Below, in pieces: positions 1 through 10,402 of a DNA stretch of 64,000 nt. Within the stretch, counting starts at the first letter, position 1. Every line of letters starts with the position of its first letter. The notes below the pieces were generated by a model. The model saw nothing but the letters and a program-made list of their open reading frames with translations, ran no database searches and was not told where the DNA came from. The stretch is from Cryptomeria japonica. Taxonomy: Eukaryota > Streptophyta > Pinopsida > Cupressales > Cupressaceae. The stretch lies in assembly GCF_030272615.1 (NCBI RefSeq), contig NC_081410.1, positions 503,030,442-503,094,441 of the forward strand, in the 5' to 3' direction. A program made the translations under genes and the position numbers.

Positions 1-930
1 ACATTCACCTATCCTTGGGGGACGTACTGTTGGAATGTTATGCCTTTCGGCTTAAAGAATGCAGGGGCCACTTATCAAAGAGCAATGACCACAATATTCC
101 ATGACATGATGCACACATTTATGGAAGACTATGTGGATGACTTATTAGCTAAATCTTTCACCAGAGCAGAACATCTTGGTATCCTAACAAAAATCTTTGA
201 TCGATTGGAGAAATTCCAAGTCAGGCTTAACCCTAAGAAATGTGTCTTTGGGGTTACATCAAGCAAGTTACTAGGCTACATAGTCTCAGCTAAGGGTATT
301 GAAGTTGATCCAGCAAAGGTACAAGCCATTATGGAAATGCCACCACCACAGAATATCAGTCAACTCAGATCTCTACAGGGACGACTTCAATCAATCAGAC
401 GATTCATCGCTCAGCTAGCAGATAAAAGTCTACCATTTAACCATTTGCTACACAAAAATGTACCATTCAAATGGGAGGCTAAGTGTGCAGAATCTTTTTA
501 TCAAATCAAACAGTACCTGATGAATCCACCGGTTCTAGTACCACCAGTCGCCGGAAAGCCACTTATTCTATATATCTCAACAACAGATATTTCACTGGGG
601 GCATTACTGGCACAAGAAGATCAACAAGGAAAGGAATGCGCCATATACTACATCAGTAGAACATTGAATGGCTATGAGCTCAACTATACATTCATTGAAA
701 AAGCTTGCCTAACAGTGGTCTTTGCATCTCAGAAGTTCTGACATTACATGCTAGTGCACACCATCAAGCTAGTTGCAAAAATTGATCCTCTCAAATATCT
801 ACTCAGCAAGGCAGCTCTTACAGGCCGATTGGCTAAATGGGTCATGATTCTCAATGAATTCGACATCCAATACATAGAAAGACGAGCCATCAAAGGACAA
901 GCAATTGCAGATCAGTTGGCCAAAGCACCG
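1..930 (+). pseudogene. Ty3/gypsy pol: RT C-terminal half and RNase H (element A)
   Basis: The frame is open from base 1, so the N-terminal part of reverse transcriptase lies outside the window. Visible RT motifs are MPFGLKNAGATYQ, then YVDDLL (the catalytic YVDD) near base 130, followed by the thumb and the gypsy RNase H. That RNase H reads LYISTTDISLGALLAQ where active families have an Asp early in the strand, so it looks like the degenerate tether RNase H of Tat-type elements. One in-frame TGA at 739-741 interrupts an otherwise continuous frame, probably from CGA. The protein would copy the element's RNA into DNA in cytoplasmic particles. It is followed in frame by a second RNase H. Family assignment is secure; the gene is dead. 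Confidence 0.93.
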
Positions 931-1578
931 CTACCAGGCAAACAAACCATGGAGGTTGAATTTCTAGACAGGGATGTGCTTGCTCTTTCTACTAAACAAT
1001 GGACACTATACTTTGACGGATCCTATACTCAACATGGTTCAGGGGCCAGCATTCTGTTCATCACTTCTGAAGGACACACTATGCCAAAATCATACAGACT
1101 TATGTTTCCATGCACAAATAATGTGGCTGAATATGAAGCACTGGTCATAGGCATCAAAATGGCCGTAGAATGGAAAATCACAGAGTTAAAAGTCTATGGA
1201 GACTCACAACTGGTCATTAATCAAATCAATAACAACTATCAGACAAAGGACGACAAGCTACTACCCTACAAACGAATGGTGGATGACTTCAAACAGTATT
1301 TTGTGCACATCACCTTCGAGCAAATACCAAGGTTGAACAACAAAGCAACCGATGCAATGGCTACACTCGCTTCGCTACTACAAATTCTTGAGCAACAGAG
1401 TCGTTATGAGTTCCTGGTAGAGCAACTGTTCTCCCCCACCTATGACCACTCTAAATCCCATGTTATCTATGCCTTGACTGGTTTAGATTCTTCGTTATAT
1501 GGACCAATATACGACTACCTCCAACATAATATCTTACCCATTGACCAATCCCATAGTAAAAAATGTAACTTTATCTGA
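931..1578 (+). pseudogene. Second, archaeal/plant-type RNase H (aRNH) of element A
   Basis: In the same frame as the RT, the segment from about base 1000 reads WTLYFDGSYTQHGSGAS, then NNVAEYEALV, GDSQLVINQ and NNKATDAMA. These supply the D-E-D-D residues of a complete RNase H of the archaeal/plant type. In plant Ty3/gypsy this extra domain marks the Tat/Ogre/Retand group, where it normally lies between the gypsy RNase H and the integrase, exactly as here. A TGA at 1576-1578 (probably CGA before mutation) ends the open stretch, and integrase continues in the same frame. It would remove the RNA template and primers during reverse transcription. Confidence 0.9.
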
Positions 1579-2740
1579 CAAGCTGCCCGTTATACCCTTA
1601 CCACTGATACTCTATATCGTCGAGGTCTCGATGGTACTCTTCTTTGTTGTCTTGATCGTAATGATTCTGATTTGGCTTTACACGAGCTTCATAAAGGTAT
1701 TTGTGGCACACATTCAAGCGGCACTACTCTTGCTAAAAAGCTTCTAAGGATGGGATACTACTGGCCTACAATGGAGAAAGATTCATATCACTTTACCAAG
1801 AAATGTCCTAAATGCCAAATCCATGGTAATCTAATACATGCACCAGCACAGGAACTGTAGCCCTTTACAACATCCTGGCCCTTTTGCCAGTGGGAACTGG
1901 ACCTAGTTGGCAAAATTCATCCGTCCTCTTCAAATGGACACAAGTTCATTATAACAGCAACATAGTACTTTACCAAATGGATAGAAGCAGTTCCCATGAC
2001 CGGGAAACAAATTGCCTCTTTTATTCTCAATTATCTGATCTACAGATATGGTATTCCAAGTTCAATCATCACAGATAATGGACGACCCTTCAAAAATCAA
2101 GATGTCTAAGAACTATGTGGAAAATTCAAAATCCAACATAGGTTCTCTACACCATATTACCCACAGGGAAATGGTCAAGCAGAAGCATCTAACAAGACAA
2201 TACTGAAAATTCTCAAGAAAACAGTGAATGATGCAGGCAAAGATTGGCATGTACAACTCAATCCAGCACTTTGGGCATACAGGACCAGCATCCGCACACC
2301 TACAGAAGCAACACCATATTCATTGGTATATGGATCTGAGGCTATTTTACCCTTAGAAGTAGAGATCCCATCTCTCAGAGTCTTTGAAAGGCTTAATCCC
2401 AGATGAAGAGTATCGAGTTAATCGTCTACAAGAACTTGAGCTATTGGATGAAAGACGCCAACATGCTTATACTCATCTCAAAGCATATCAGCAACGCATG
2501 TGCAGGAGCTACAATCACAAGGTCATTCCCCGCAACTTCAAGGTTGGTGACCTAGTCCTTAAAGAAAATCCAAGAAATCAGCAAGATCAAGAAAAGAAAG
2601 GGAAATTTGAACCTAACTGGTTGGGTCCCTATGTTATCATATCCGTTTATGGATCAGGTGCTTATCAACTAACAAATTCTGAAGGAGATGTGCTCGACGA
2701 ACCAACTAATAGCATCCATCTAAAAAGGTACTATACTTAA
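1579..2740 (+). pseudogene. Integrase of element A (five stops upstream and within pol, one frameshift)
   Basis: The reading frame continues from the RNase H. A zinc-binding HHCC segment reads HELHKGICGTHSSG ... CPKCQIHG. The catalytic core has WELDLVGK (first D), ITDNGRPF (second D) and PQGNGQAEAS (the E). Stops lie at 1858-1860 (TAG), 1963-1965 (TAG) and 2107-2109 (TAA). Near 2385 the frame shifts by +1 and the C-terminal part ends with FKVGDLVLKENP and LGPYVI, finishing at about 2740. The enzyme would insert the cDNA into the chromosome. All three catalytic residues survive but the broken frame makes it inactive. No chromodomain is seen, which suits a Tat-type rather than a chromovirus element. 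Confidence 0.92.
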
Positions 2741-4099
2741 AGTAGCCTAGTGCACGGAAAAGGCCCAAAACAAACAAAAAAAAACCAAAAAAAAAAAAAA
2801 ATCCAGAAAAAGAAAAAAAAAAAAAAAGCAAAAGCAAAGTACAATAAAAACAAAGGGTGAAAACCTGGTAAACAGGCGCCCTTGTGAAAGAACGGCTCTT
2901 CTATCTATTTCCATACCATTTTATCCATACAAACACTATCGGCCATCGCCCGACACTTAGCAAATATCCATTCAGGACATACTTAGCGTAGTCAATATCC
3001 TGATTTGTCTATATATATCCTCTTACCACTCATACACCATGGCTTGGAATCACTATATGTATTCACATCGAGAGGCACACTCAGCAAGGGGCATGTAAAT
3101 CGTATCAATATTGCAAACATTCAAGACATCAAGACTAAATGCAAAACTCACCAGCATGACATCCAACAAACAACTACGCTTCATCGCAAAAACAAAAACT
3201 ACCAAGGATGGATGGATGATTTTCTGAAGTACTGAATGTTGCACTATAGCATAAAATCTTAAACTAGTTTTGCATTTTGAACTTTGTGCATTATTGGATT
3301 CTCTTCCTTGTCTCACTAAATGCTTCACTGCTAGAGATCGTGGGAAACTTCCAATATTTTCTTAGTCTTCTGTCTGGGAGGCGATCACTTGTACTGTGTG
3401 AATACTTGCCTCGAGATGTGATACATCGAATATCACTGAAGGCTTGCTTCCACTTCACACATACAAATGATCAAATCTTGTCTGTTTACGCAATACGCAC
3501 TCAGGTCGTCCTGGTTCAATTATACCTTGATGCTTGTGCTATCTTGCAAAATCAAATATCATGTAAATTTTTCTCAAGTCATTATGGTTCAATTATACCA
3601 TTATGCTTGTATAAATTTTCAACATATCCTTAACAAATCAATGCTCAGTGATGATATTTACAAGGAAAGCAAAAATATGGTTATATCGGATGGCAAATAC
3701 AGAATGAGGGATGCTCCAAAAACAATTAGTTGCATAGCATTTTACAATTAGTTGCACATCATTTTACAATTAGTTGCATACACATCATTCCATATCATTT
3801 AAAATCATTTACATATTACGATACATTTAGCAGCATATTAAAAACATACATCTTATTTTCAAGATACATCTTACAGCATATAAAAAGCATACATCCTGCA
3901 TCATAACATTACATCATATATTTAAGCATTGCATCATCACATAAAATAAATGCATCCATATCAACACATCACATGATCAAAAATGGTGCCGTATATATAT
4001 ATATCTCAAAACTGATCAAAATGTACAAAATATGTCCACACACTGTGTCTAGTACAACAAATAACAAACTACTCAAAAATACAATAGAGACCCTGTCTC
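2741..4099 (+). other. Long 3' non-coding region of element A
   Basis: No sense-strand gene is visible. It opens with an A-rich stretch (about 2768-2827). From about 2970 to 3790 it is homologous to 10480-11340 of element B: both copies carry matching landmarks such as ATACTTAG(C/T)GTAGTCA, ACCATGGCTTGG and AATCAATGCTCA. The end (3720-3790) holds a short direct repeat around CAATTAGTTGCAT. A long segment between integrase and the 3' LTR is usual for Tat-group elements. The shared block ties A and B to one family. Confidence 0.75.
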
Positions 4100-4474
4100 T
4101 CAAGTATGACTATCTCCTGATGGAGATGGTCTCGCTCCAGCTGCACCCACCCCTAGATCTCCAGGAGGGTCCTGTCTCTCTCCAGATACACTCGCCCCTG
4201 GATCTCCAGGAGGGTCCTGTCTCACCGGCCCTGTCACACCTCGGCTCTCAGATCGTGTCCCAGCAGTTCAAGATCGACTCGATCTCGACTGTGCAAAGCT
4301 CTCCACTCGTCGATCTCTGGGTACTGCAGCCTCATAATGCTGCCTATAATACTCAACCTCCTGCACTCTCCGTGTCAGCTCTCTAAGGGTGTCTCTCAAT
4401 GGACCACCCGCTGCTGCTCTCTGCACACTCGCCAAGGCCTCCAAGAAGTCCTGTGTGTGTGTGTGGACTAGTAT
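4100..4474 (-). pseudogene. Antisense coding segment between integrase and LTR
   Basis: On the minus strand the frame is open from 4474 down to a TGA at 4100-4102, broken only by one TGA at 4268-4270 (probably CGA). The reading contains DFLEALASVQRAAAGG, DTLRELTRRVQEVEYYRQHY, an Arg/Ser-rich part and a duplicated PGD-rich 15-residue unit. The segment is far richer in G+C than its surroundings and has normal protein composition, so it looks like old coding sequence. Antisense ORFs downstream of integrase are known in Tat-group elements (Grande, RIRE2, Retand). I infer this is such an ORF but recognise no domain. The upstream end runs into the LTR-like sequence at 4443-4474, so the true start is unknown. 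Confidence 0.5.
4135..4224. repeat. Two tandem 45-bp units
   Basis: Two units (4135-4179 and 4180-4224) both begin CTCCAG and share GATCTCCAGGAGGGTCCTGT. The 45-bp length equals 15 codons and keeps the antisense frame open, giving a duplicated GDPG/GDLG-type peptide on the minus strand. Confidence 0.8.
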
Positions 4475-4526
4475 TTAACTAAATTTTCACATATTAAGTT
4501 TTATTCGCCCACTTTTCCCGCATACA
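4443..4526 (+). repeat. Truncated 5' LTR of element B (last ~84 bp)
   Basis: The block from AAGAAGTCCTGTGTGTG to CTTTTCCCGCATACA recurs at 14109-14204, the end of the 3' LTR. Upstream of it the two copies are unrelated: the left copy joins GC-rich antisense coding sequence of element A. So over 1.3 kb of the 5' LTR is missing and the junction is a deletion or a template switch. Confidence 0.8.
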
Positions 4527-4530
4527 TTTT

Positions 4531-4556
4531 TGGCGCCCACCGTGGGGCTCGACCCC
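4531..4556 (+). other. Primer-binding site for tRNA-Lys(CUU)-type primer
   Basis: The site begins TGGCGCCCACCGTGGGGCTC, four bases after the LTR end. It is complementary to the 3' end of plant tRNA-Lys (…CCCCACGGTGGGCG plus CCA) as I recall that sequence. It fixes the element's orientation as + and marks the start of minus-strand cDNA synthesis. Confidence 0.85.
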
Positions 4557-4582
4557 AAATAACAAATCAGTTTTTCAAATTA

Positions 4583-5164
4583 ATGACTTTTGCAGGTCCG
4601 TGGGAAACAGGAATCGGCGCGTCGGCAACATTCCATAGCGCATCTGATCAACAGTCTAGCGCATCCAGCTCACTGTTTAGCGTGTGGGCCCTATACTTTA
4701 GCGCGTGAAGACATTTTCTTAGCACATGACTCCACTAATAATTTCCTATAGGTCTCGGCGCGGGCAAAACACAGAGTAGCGCATTCAATAAATAGAATAG
4801 CGCATCCAATCCACTATTCAGCGCGTGGAGACCATCATCTAGCACGTGCAGTTCAAACATTAGTGCGTGACCTTTGTTAAGTTTTTCCTATAGGCCTCAA
4901 TGCGGAAACAAAATAGAGTAGCGCATCCGATTAACAGCCTAGTGCATCTAGTCCACTGTTTAGCGCGTGGAGTCTATCATCCAGCACATGAAGTCAATCT
5001 TTTAGCGCATCAAAACATTAAAATTTTTCTGTAGGTATTAACGTGGGAGAAAAATAGAATAGCGCATCGGGAAAACAACTTAGCGCATTGGGGGCACATA
5101 ATAGTGCGTAGGGGCTTTTTCTTAGTGCATAGACATCATTTCTTAGCGCATAGAGTTGGCAGAG
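4583..5164 (+). pseudogene. Decayed ORF with four 47-residue repeats, in the gag position
   Basis: An ATG at 4583, 27 bases after the primer site, opens a frame MTFAGPWETGIGASATF that runs into a repeat array. Read in the frame that gives S-A at each unit start, the linkers are conserved as protein: FPIGLGAGKTQS, FPIGLNAETK, FSVGINVGEK. The heptads read SASDQQS, SASSSLF, SAWRPSS and similar. Several stops are explained by TGG to TGA or CAG to TAG changes, and one extra base in the second linker shifts the frame. Conservative I/L/V changes suggest past coding selection. The position is where gag begins, but I see no gag domain or zinc knuckle, so the product is unknown. Confidence 0.5.
4636..5164 (+). 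repeat. Higher-order array: 4 blocks of five 21-bp units
   Basis: Each 21-bp unit starts TAGCGCAT, TAGCGCGT or a one- or two-base variant. Five units make a 105-bp block and blocks start at 4636, 4777, 4919 and 5060. The linkers are 36, 37 and 36 bp and carry a T-rich tract ending in TATAGG or TGTAGG, followed by G-rich sequence. The period is therefore 141-142 bp. No spacer diversity or dyad typical of CRISPR is present. Confidence 0.92.
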
Positions 5165-5544
5165 CCAAAAATTTATGACAGAGTAAAAAATTAGGCTTGT
5201 GGGAGACATAATAAGTGACATTTCCTCTTCTCTTTTCTCTTTCTTATACTTTAAGTTATATTCCATATATACTTTTAGGATGTTTGAGAGGGGTTTTAGA
5301 CCTCTAGGAGTTATAATGCAAAATCTAGTTTTTGGAAGATCTTCCAAATTTCAGACTTAGTCAAATTTCAGGGCATTTCAGGATCAGGATTGTAAAATTT
5401 GTAACCAAGATCAAAATTTAGGCTTGTGTAAGCCCACACTAACACTTGATCACTGACTGTGTGCAGGTTCTAATATTTTTTGTGCAGGGGAAGGAGCAAG
5501 TTTAGAGGCTTTAAGTTTCTTTTTTTACTTTCTTTCAACAAAAG
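5165..5544. other. Internal region of B, no feature recognised
   Basis: This is unique-looking, moderately AT-rich sequence following the 21-bp array. Short local echoes occur (AAATTTCAG and GTCAAATTT near 5340-5400). No ORF or domain can be supported. Confidence 0.5.
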
Positions 5545-6075
5545 TTGGTTAAAAAGAACTCACTCTCCTTTTTTGCACAAATTAAAATAAACCTCATTAT
5601 TTCATTTGGATGCATAAAATGAACTTCATGCCTTCCTTTTTGGTGTTTTAAAAGAAAATTCATCTTTCTTTATTGCATGGTAAAAAGAACAACAAACTTC
5701 ATATTTGCTTTCTTGCAAGTTAGGAAAAACATTTCATTTTGGAAGCTGTAAAAAGCACCAACAATCTTTACTTTGGCAAAAGTTTTAAAAAGAACCTCAC
5801 CATCCTTTGGTGTTTAAAAGGATTCACTTCATTTTGCAAAGTAAAAGAACCTCATCTTCATTTTGTGAAAGGCAAAGAGGGAAGGTTTTCCCCTATCGAC
5901 TTTAATTTTGCTGACCCAACATCATGATTTACTTTGTTGACCAGGCTTGTTTTACAAAAGTTTTGGAAATACACACTTTGCTATGAAGGGTTAAAAAGAA
6001 CATCATGCTTGTTGGAGAAATATCTCCAAATAGAAGTTAGCAAATCATTGTCTTGAAGGCTAAAAAGAACAACTT
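5545..6075 (+). repeat. Degenerate repeats around a TTAAAAAGAAC core
   Basis: About ten imperfect units, spaced roughly 45-60 bp apart, repeat a core like GTAAAAAGAACCTCATC followed by a CTTTTTTGCAA-like tract (for example near 5548, 5680, 5788, 5844, 5990, 6059). The spacing varies and no unit is exact, so it is an old tandem expansion. Confidence 0.6.
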
Positions 6076-7059
6076 GATTGCCTTGTCTCGAAAGTGGAAG
6101 GTATATGCTCTCCCCATAACTAGGTGACCAAAAAGCCAAGCCACTCTTAAGCTTTCTGTACTTCAAGCATTTAAATCCTTTAGCAGGCCTGCCTTTCTGA
6201 GGGGTTGAAAAACTTTTAAAGCCATTCTTTGGCCGGTGTAAAGGGAACGACCTAAGTGGGGAATGACTCTGACGCCAAGTATTCCAACCCACTATAATCA
6301 AAAGTGAAAAGTGATGAAAGTCCTTTTCAACGGTTGCGCGCAACGATTAGCCTTCCCCCAGTATCCTTGAGATACATAAAGCCTTTGTTCTAAAGGTTGG
6401 GAAGCCTCCTCAGGGAGTTTATCACTGACGGCCGAATAGGAAGCCTAATTATGAACCTTAGAAATAGAAACCTTGAACCAAGTCAGTCGTCAAACATTGG
6501 CAATATCATAGTGAAGGGTGGGGAAGAATCCGCCCCCAAGATTACTCACCATATATCTCTCAAGATAACTACTCAATTGTGAAGCAATTCACTTTGAGTT
6601 AATTTTTGGCAAAAGGCAAAAAAATATCTTGCAAAGTATCCAACAATCAAACTCATAAGTCAGTTCAAACAAAGAAAAACCATAAAGTGGAGAAGATTTC
6701 CATATCCAACAAAACATCTTTTGAGATGGCTATCAACATTTCAACTATCTTTAGGAAAGACTTTCATCCAACAAGATTAGGGGAATACCAAACCAAGTAA
6801 TCCTTTCTAGAAAAAGTTTTCAAACTTCTTGAGTATCCTTTCAGGTCCAATATCAAATGGGGTCACAAGAAATCAAATCAAAACACCAGAGAAATCATTT
6901 CCAAATCAAACAAGTCAGTCTTAGAACAAAAGTTGTCAAATCCAAAACTAGCTAAAGATAAGACTTTATCCTATCAAAATCAGGTATTATCATCACCTTG
7001 ATCAAAAGGTCCATCATCTAAAGGATTCTATCAAACAATCATACCTAGTTAAACCTTAA
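6076..7059. other. Internal region of B, no gene recognised
   Basis: Only short open frames occur (for example 6397-6582 and 6606-6800), without recognisable motifs. Composition is AT-rich with many AAATC/CAAA runs typical of decayed retroelement leader sequence. Confidence 0.5.
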
Positions 7060-7480
7060 GTTGTCAAATCAAGTTTCTATATTGGGAGACTTTATCCATA
7101 TCATTTGACACACTTTGTTGTGAGGGGGCATCTAAACCTTCATTTGATAAAAGTAGACTTAAGTTTCCAAATGAAGTATCTCAATCCAAACATCGAAGTA
7201 AACCACTGATCATTTGTGTATGACCACTCCTCATATTTTGAGACGAACAAGTCTTCATCACAAAACTAAGTTAAAGAAGAGACAACCTAGTCCTAAGACC
7301 CTTACCAAAAGGAGTAAATTTCTCTACATCACACTATCAAAAACATCAACTTTTATCATTCGTATGACCATTCATCATCAAACCAAGAAAAAAGAAACTC
7401 AGTCAAAGGAAATGAGTCCTAGCCTAAATCAAGATCACAATATCATGACTTTCCAATCTAATCCCATTTTTTATCAAGAT
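7060..7480 (+). repeat. Direct repeat, copy 1 (partner 10025-10350)
   Basis: Shared landmarks in the same order are TTTATCCATATCATTTGA, CACTTTGT(T/C)GTGA, GGGGCATCTAAACCTTCA and ACAACCTAGT. The two copies are about 2.95 kb apart inside element B, diverged, and in the same orientation. They show that B's interior arose partly by internal duplication. Confidence 0.75.
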
Positions 7481-7699
7481 CCCACCTGTCAAGAATCTTA
7501 TGATGATCCCCTAAAATTTTGGTATTCCATCCACGATGATCCCCTTTCATCTCAAGAGTAGAGTCCCATTCAACATCCACCTCCTAAGAAAAATCATGAT
7601 ATTCCTTCCATATCCTCCACTCATCTAATTCAAAATCAAGAGGAAAGCACAAACTCAAATGATCCTACTCCATGTCAAGATCAAGATCAAGTAATCTCT

Positions 7700-7915
7700 T
7701 CATCCTCCAAATCTATCTTAGGTCCTTTCATTCCAAAGTCAATCTCTTCTTCCAAATCTATCTTAGGTCCTTTCATTCCAAAGTCAATCTCTTCATCCTC
7801 CAAATCTATCTTAGGTCCTTTCAATCCAAAGTCAAACTCTTCTTCTTCTAAATCTATCTTAGGTCCTTTCATTCCAAAATCAAACTCTCCATCCCTTCCA
7901 TCCATCTTGGGTCCT
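7700..7915. repeat. Minisatellite of 42-51 bp units, open on both strands
   Basis: Four clear units plus a diverged fifth share ATCTATCTTAGGTCCTTTCA and TCCAAAGTCAA. Unit lengths are multiples of three, so both strands stay open: the plus strand reads SKSILGPFIPKSISSS-like units and the minus strand acidic FGMKGPKIDLEDEE-like units. A diverged unit recurs near 8040-8090. No known protein family can be claimed from a minisatellite. Confidence 0.8.
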
Positions 7916-9435
7916 TACTTCCCTCCATCCACAAATCCATCACCTCAAATGATCCATAAGAAAGATCAATGAGGAGCACATCTTTGAAATTCTTTCAATC
8001 CTCTATCTAAACATCTTTCCAAAACTTCTTCTATCATTTCCTCTATCTATTTTGGGTCCTTCTGTCCCAAAATTCAATTTTCCTCCATCTCTTCATCACT
8101 TCTCAAGTACCAACACTCATCCTGAAAACATTTCTATCTATCCTTGCACAAATCTTCAAACATTCTATCTATTATCCAACACCTCTTTTCTATCCTTCCA
8201 TCCCTTTCATTCAATCCTTTGCATAAATCCTTCATCTGTGAAATAGGATTTTGTGTCATTTTGTCACATACTTGCCCATGCTCGAATCTCATGTTCAGTC
8301 CTTTTCCTAGATATCTATTCATGAAATGCTTCAGAATCCGCGGTTGTTCCTCTTTAACATTTTCTTTTGGTTGGGATACACACTCAATCCAGAAAAGAAC
8401 CACTTATCGTATCTTGGTTCCGACAGCTTTTGATTACTATATCTCATACACTTAATTGATTGCTCTAAAAATCATTGCGATCTCTTAAATTGAAGACATG
8501 GCTAGTGAAAAATCAAAAATCTTGCTTCAGCGCCACTGTAATTATCACACCCATGTAAGTTTCATCACTTACAAGCCAATGCAAGAAAAATAAAGAGAAA
8601 AAAAAGAAATATCAAAAGCATGAGCAAGAAAATGAATATCAAGAAAAGAAAAATGCTTGGCTATGGGAACATGCAAGTAACTCCATTGGGGCTATGGATG
8701 CCTAGCTGGCAATGGAGCAATATTTGTGAGATTACAGTGATAACCTCGTCGGGGCTATGGACGCTCGTTGGCAGCGAGGCTCTATCCAGGATGCTTTTGA
8801 AGTTAAGGCAACTCATTTATCTAGCCATGTTGGATTCTGAAGATTACAATGATCATATGAGCCAGAATGAACCCACTTGCACACACATGGGTAATCAAAG
8901 AACTAAGTACCTTGATCCAGTTTGGGATTCTTCTTCCCTTTTGAGTCTGCTTCCTAGTTGCTAGAAATGTTCAGTTGAATTTTCCAGAGGTTCTAAGTGT
9001 GGGTTGGGTCTCTATCTTTGAAAAGTTCGAGAACACTTATTCAGATGGTGCTAAATACTATGACAATCTTACATATCACCTTTTTGCAAATGGAAACCTC
9101 TATGCTTGGGGGCAAAGTTCATCTACTCTATTCTTCCTACCATATCTCCCAAATCCTCTAATCCATATCCCTTATCCTATATATTCATTTCTTCTATCCT
9201 CCAATTCTTTCTACAATCTTGCTTCACTCTAATCCATATCTATCTATCCTATCTATTCATTGCTTCCATCATCCAGTGCTATCTATATCCTATCTCTATC
9301 CATATCCCCTTTTTCATCCTTGATCTTGATCAAAACTATGGACAACAAATCTATTTCCACCTCAATGGTTCAGTCATTCATTCATCCATTCCTCATCTTG
9401 ATATACATTGGGGCAACCAAATACATCTTTCTTCT
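7916..9435. other. Internal region of B, no gene recognised
   Basis: CT-rich tracts around 8100-8250 and 9120-9300 (variants of CTATCCTATCTATTCA) give chance open frames in several phases. At 8686-8785 a GGGGCTATGGA(T/C)GC motif is present twice about 66 bp apart. Nothing supports a functional gene. Confidence 0.5.
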
Positions 9436-9540
9436 AATCCAAAAACTCAAAAAAATCAAAATATCCCAAAACTCAAAAAAATCAAAATATCCAAAAACTC
9501 AAAAAAATCAAAATATCCAAAAACTAAAATCGACAAAAAT
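9436..9540 (+). repeat. AAAACTCAAAAAAATCAAAATATCC tandem array
   Basis: About four A-rich units of ~26 bp contain AAAACTCAAAAAAATC and AAAATATCC, degenerating into an A-rich run to about 9570. It is low-complexity expansion. Confidence 0.85.
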
Positions 9541-10024
9541 AAAAAAAATCAAAACAAAAAAAATCAAAGCATGAACACATGGACCATCCATCAAATCAGA
9601 TCAACAACAGGAAAACTCTCAAAGTCTACAATGAAACTTATCACATGTCTTGTTAATCAATTCATTACTCAAAATCAACATCAACATCAAACATGTCTTA
9701 TACAGGGATAGGTACACTCGAAACTAGACAGATCAGTCTTATACGGGGTACTCACTCTTTGAAACTAGACATTTCTATCAATCATCAAGTCTTGATAATC
9801 AATCCATCCATCAAACATCATTTTTCATCAAAGTAGAGTGACAAACAAACCATTAAAACTATTTCTCGAGCTAAATTTGTGCTAAAACAAAATTTGTCAG
9901 AATCCTAAACAAATCGCACGATAAAAGATGTCTCTCTTATCATAATCCAGAGACCTCATCATCAATATCAACAGAATCCTTTACCATCTTACGGATTTTT
10001 ATCTCAAAAACACTTGTTTAAAAT
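9541..10024 (+). other. Internal region of B with two stray CTTATACAGG units
   Basis: Between 9690 and 9780 two units resembling GTCTTATACAGG…GAAACTAGACA occur. They are diverged copies of the array at 11525-11890, 1.8 kb downstream. The rest shows no feature. Confidence 0.6.
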
Positions 10025-10350
10025 TTTCAAATTGTCAAATCCAGTTTCCAGATCGGGAGGCTTTTATCCATATCATTTGATACACTTTGTCGTGAAGGGG
10101 CATCTAAACCTTCACTTTGATAGAGTAAGATTTGAAATTTTTAAAAACAAGAATCAACTGAATCCAAACCAATCAAAGGAATCCATTGATCACTCATGCA
10201 TGACTAATCCCCTTATTCTGAGAAGAAACAAATTTTATCGTAACATCACGTTGAAGAAACAACAACCTAGTTTTTCCAAATTCATCAAGAGAAATAAGTT
10301 TTTATACATCAATCATCAACCAAATCATAACAATGACATCAATCAGTATG
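10025..10350 (+). repeat. Direct repeat, copy 2 (partner 7060-7480)
   Basis: This is the second copy of the block described at 7060-7480, in the same orientation and with substitutions and small indels. It lies directly upstream of the 3' region that B shares with element A. Confidence 0.75.
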
Positions 10351-10402
10351 ACTGATGGGTTTTGTTCTAGTTAGCCTTATCTTTATCAATTGATGGAAAT
10401 AC

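Noticed and set aside
3973-4386. 137-codon plus-strand frame over the 45-bp repeats
   Set aside because: The antisense frame has the more protein-like composition; the plus frame is its shadow plus AT-rich sequence.
4636-5164. CRISPR-like appearance of the 21-bp array
   Set aside because: Units are contiguous, have no unique spacers, no dyad and no cas genes, and lie in a plant retrotransposon leader.
7687-7905. Minus-strand 72-codon frame with GPKIDLE repeats resembling AHNAK-type repeats
   Set aside because: It is the reverse reading of a minisatellite whose plus strand is equally open; similarity to an animal protein repeat is accidental.
9106-9711. 201-codon plus-strand frame
   Set aside because: Composed of CT-rich and AAAATC low-complexity repeats; a second phase is open over the same part.
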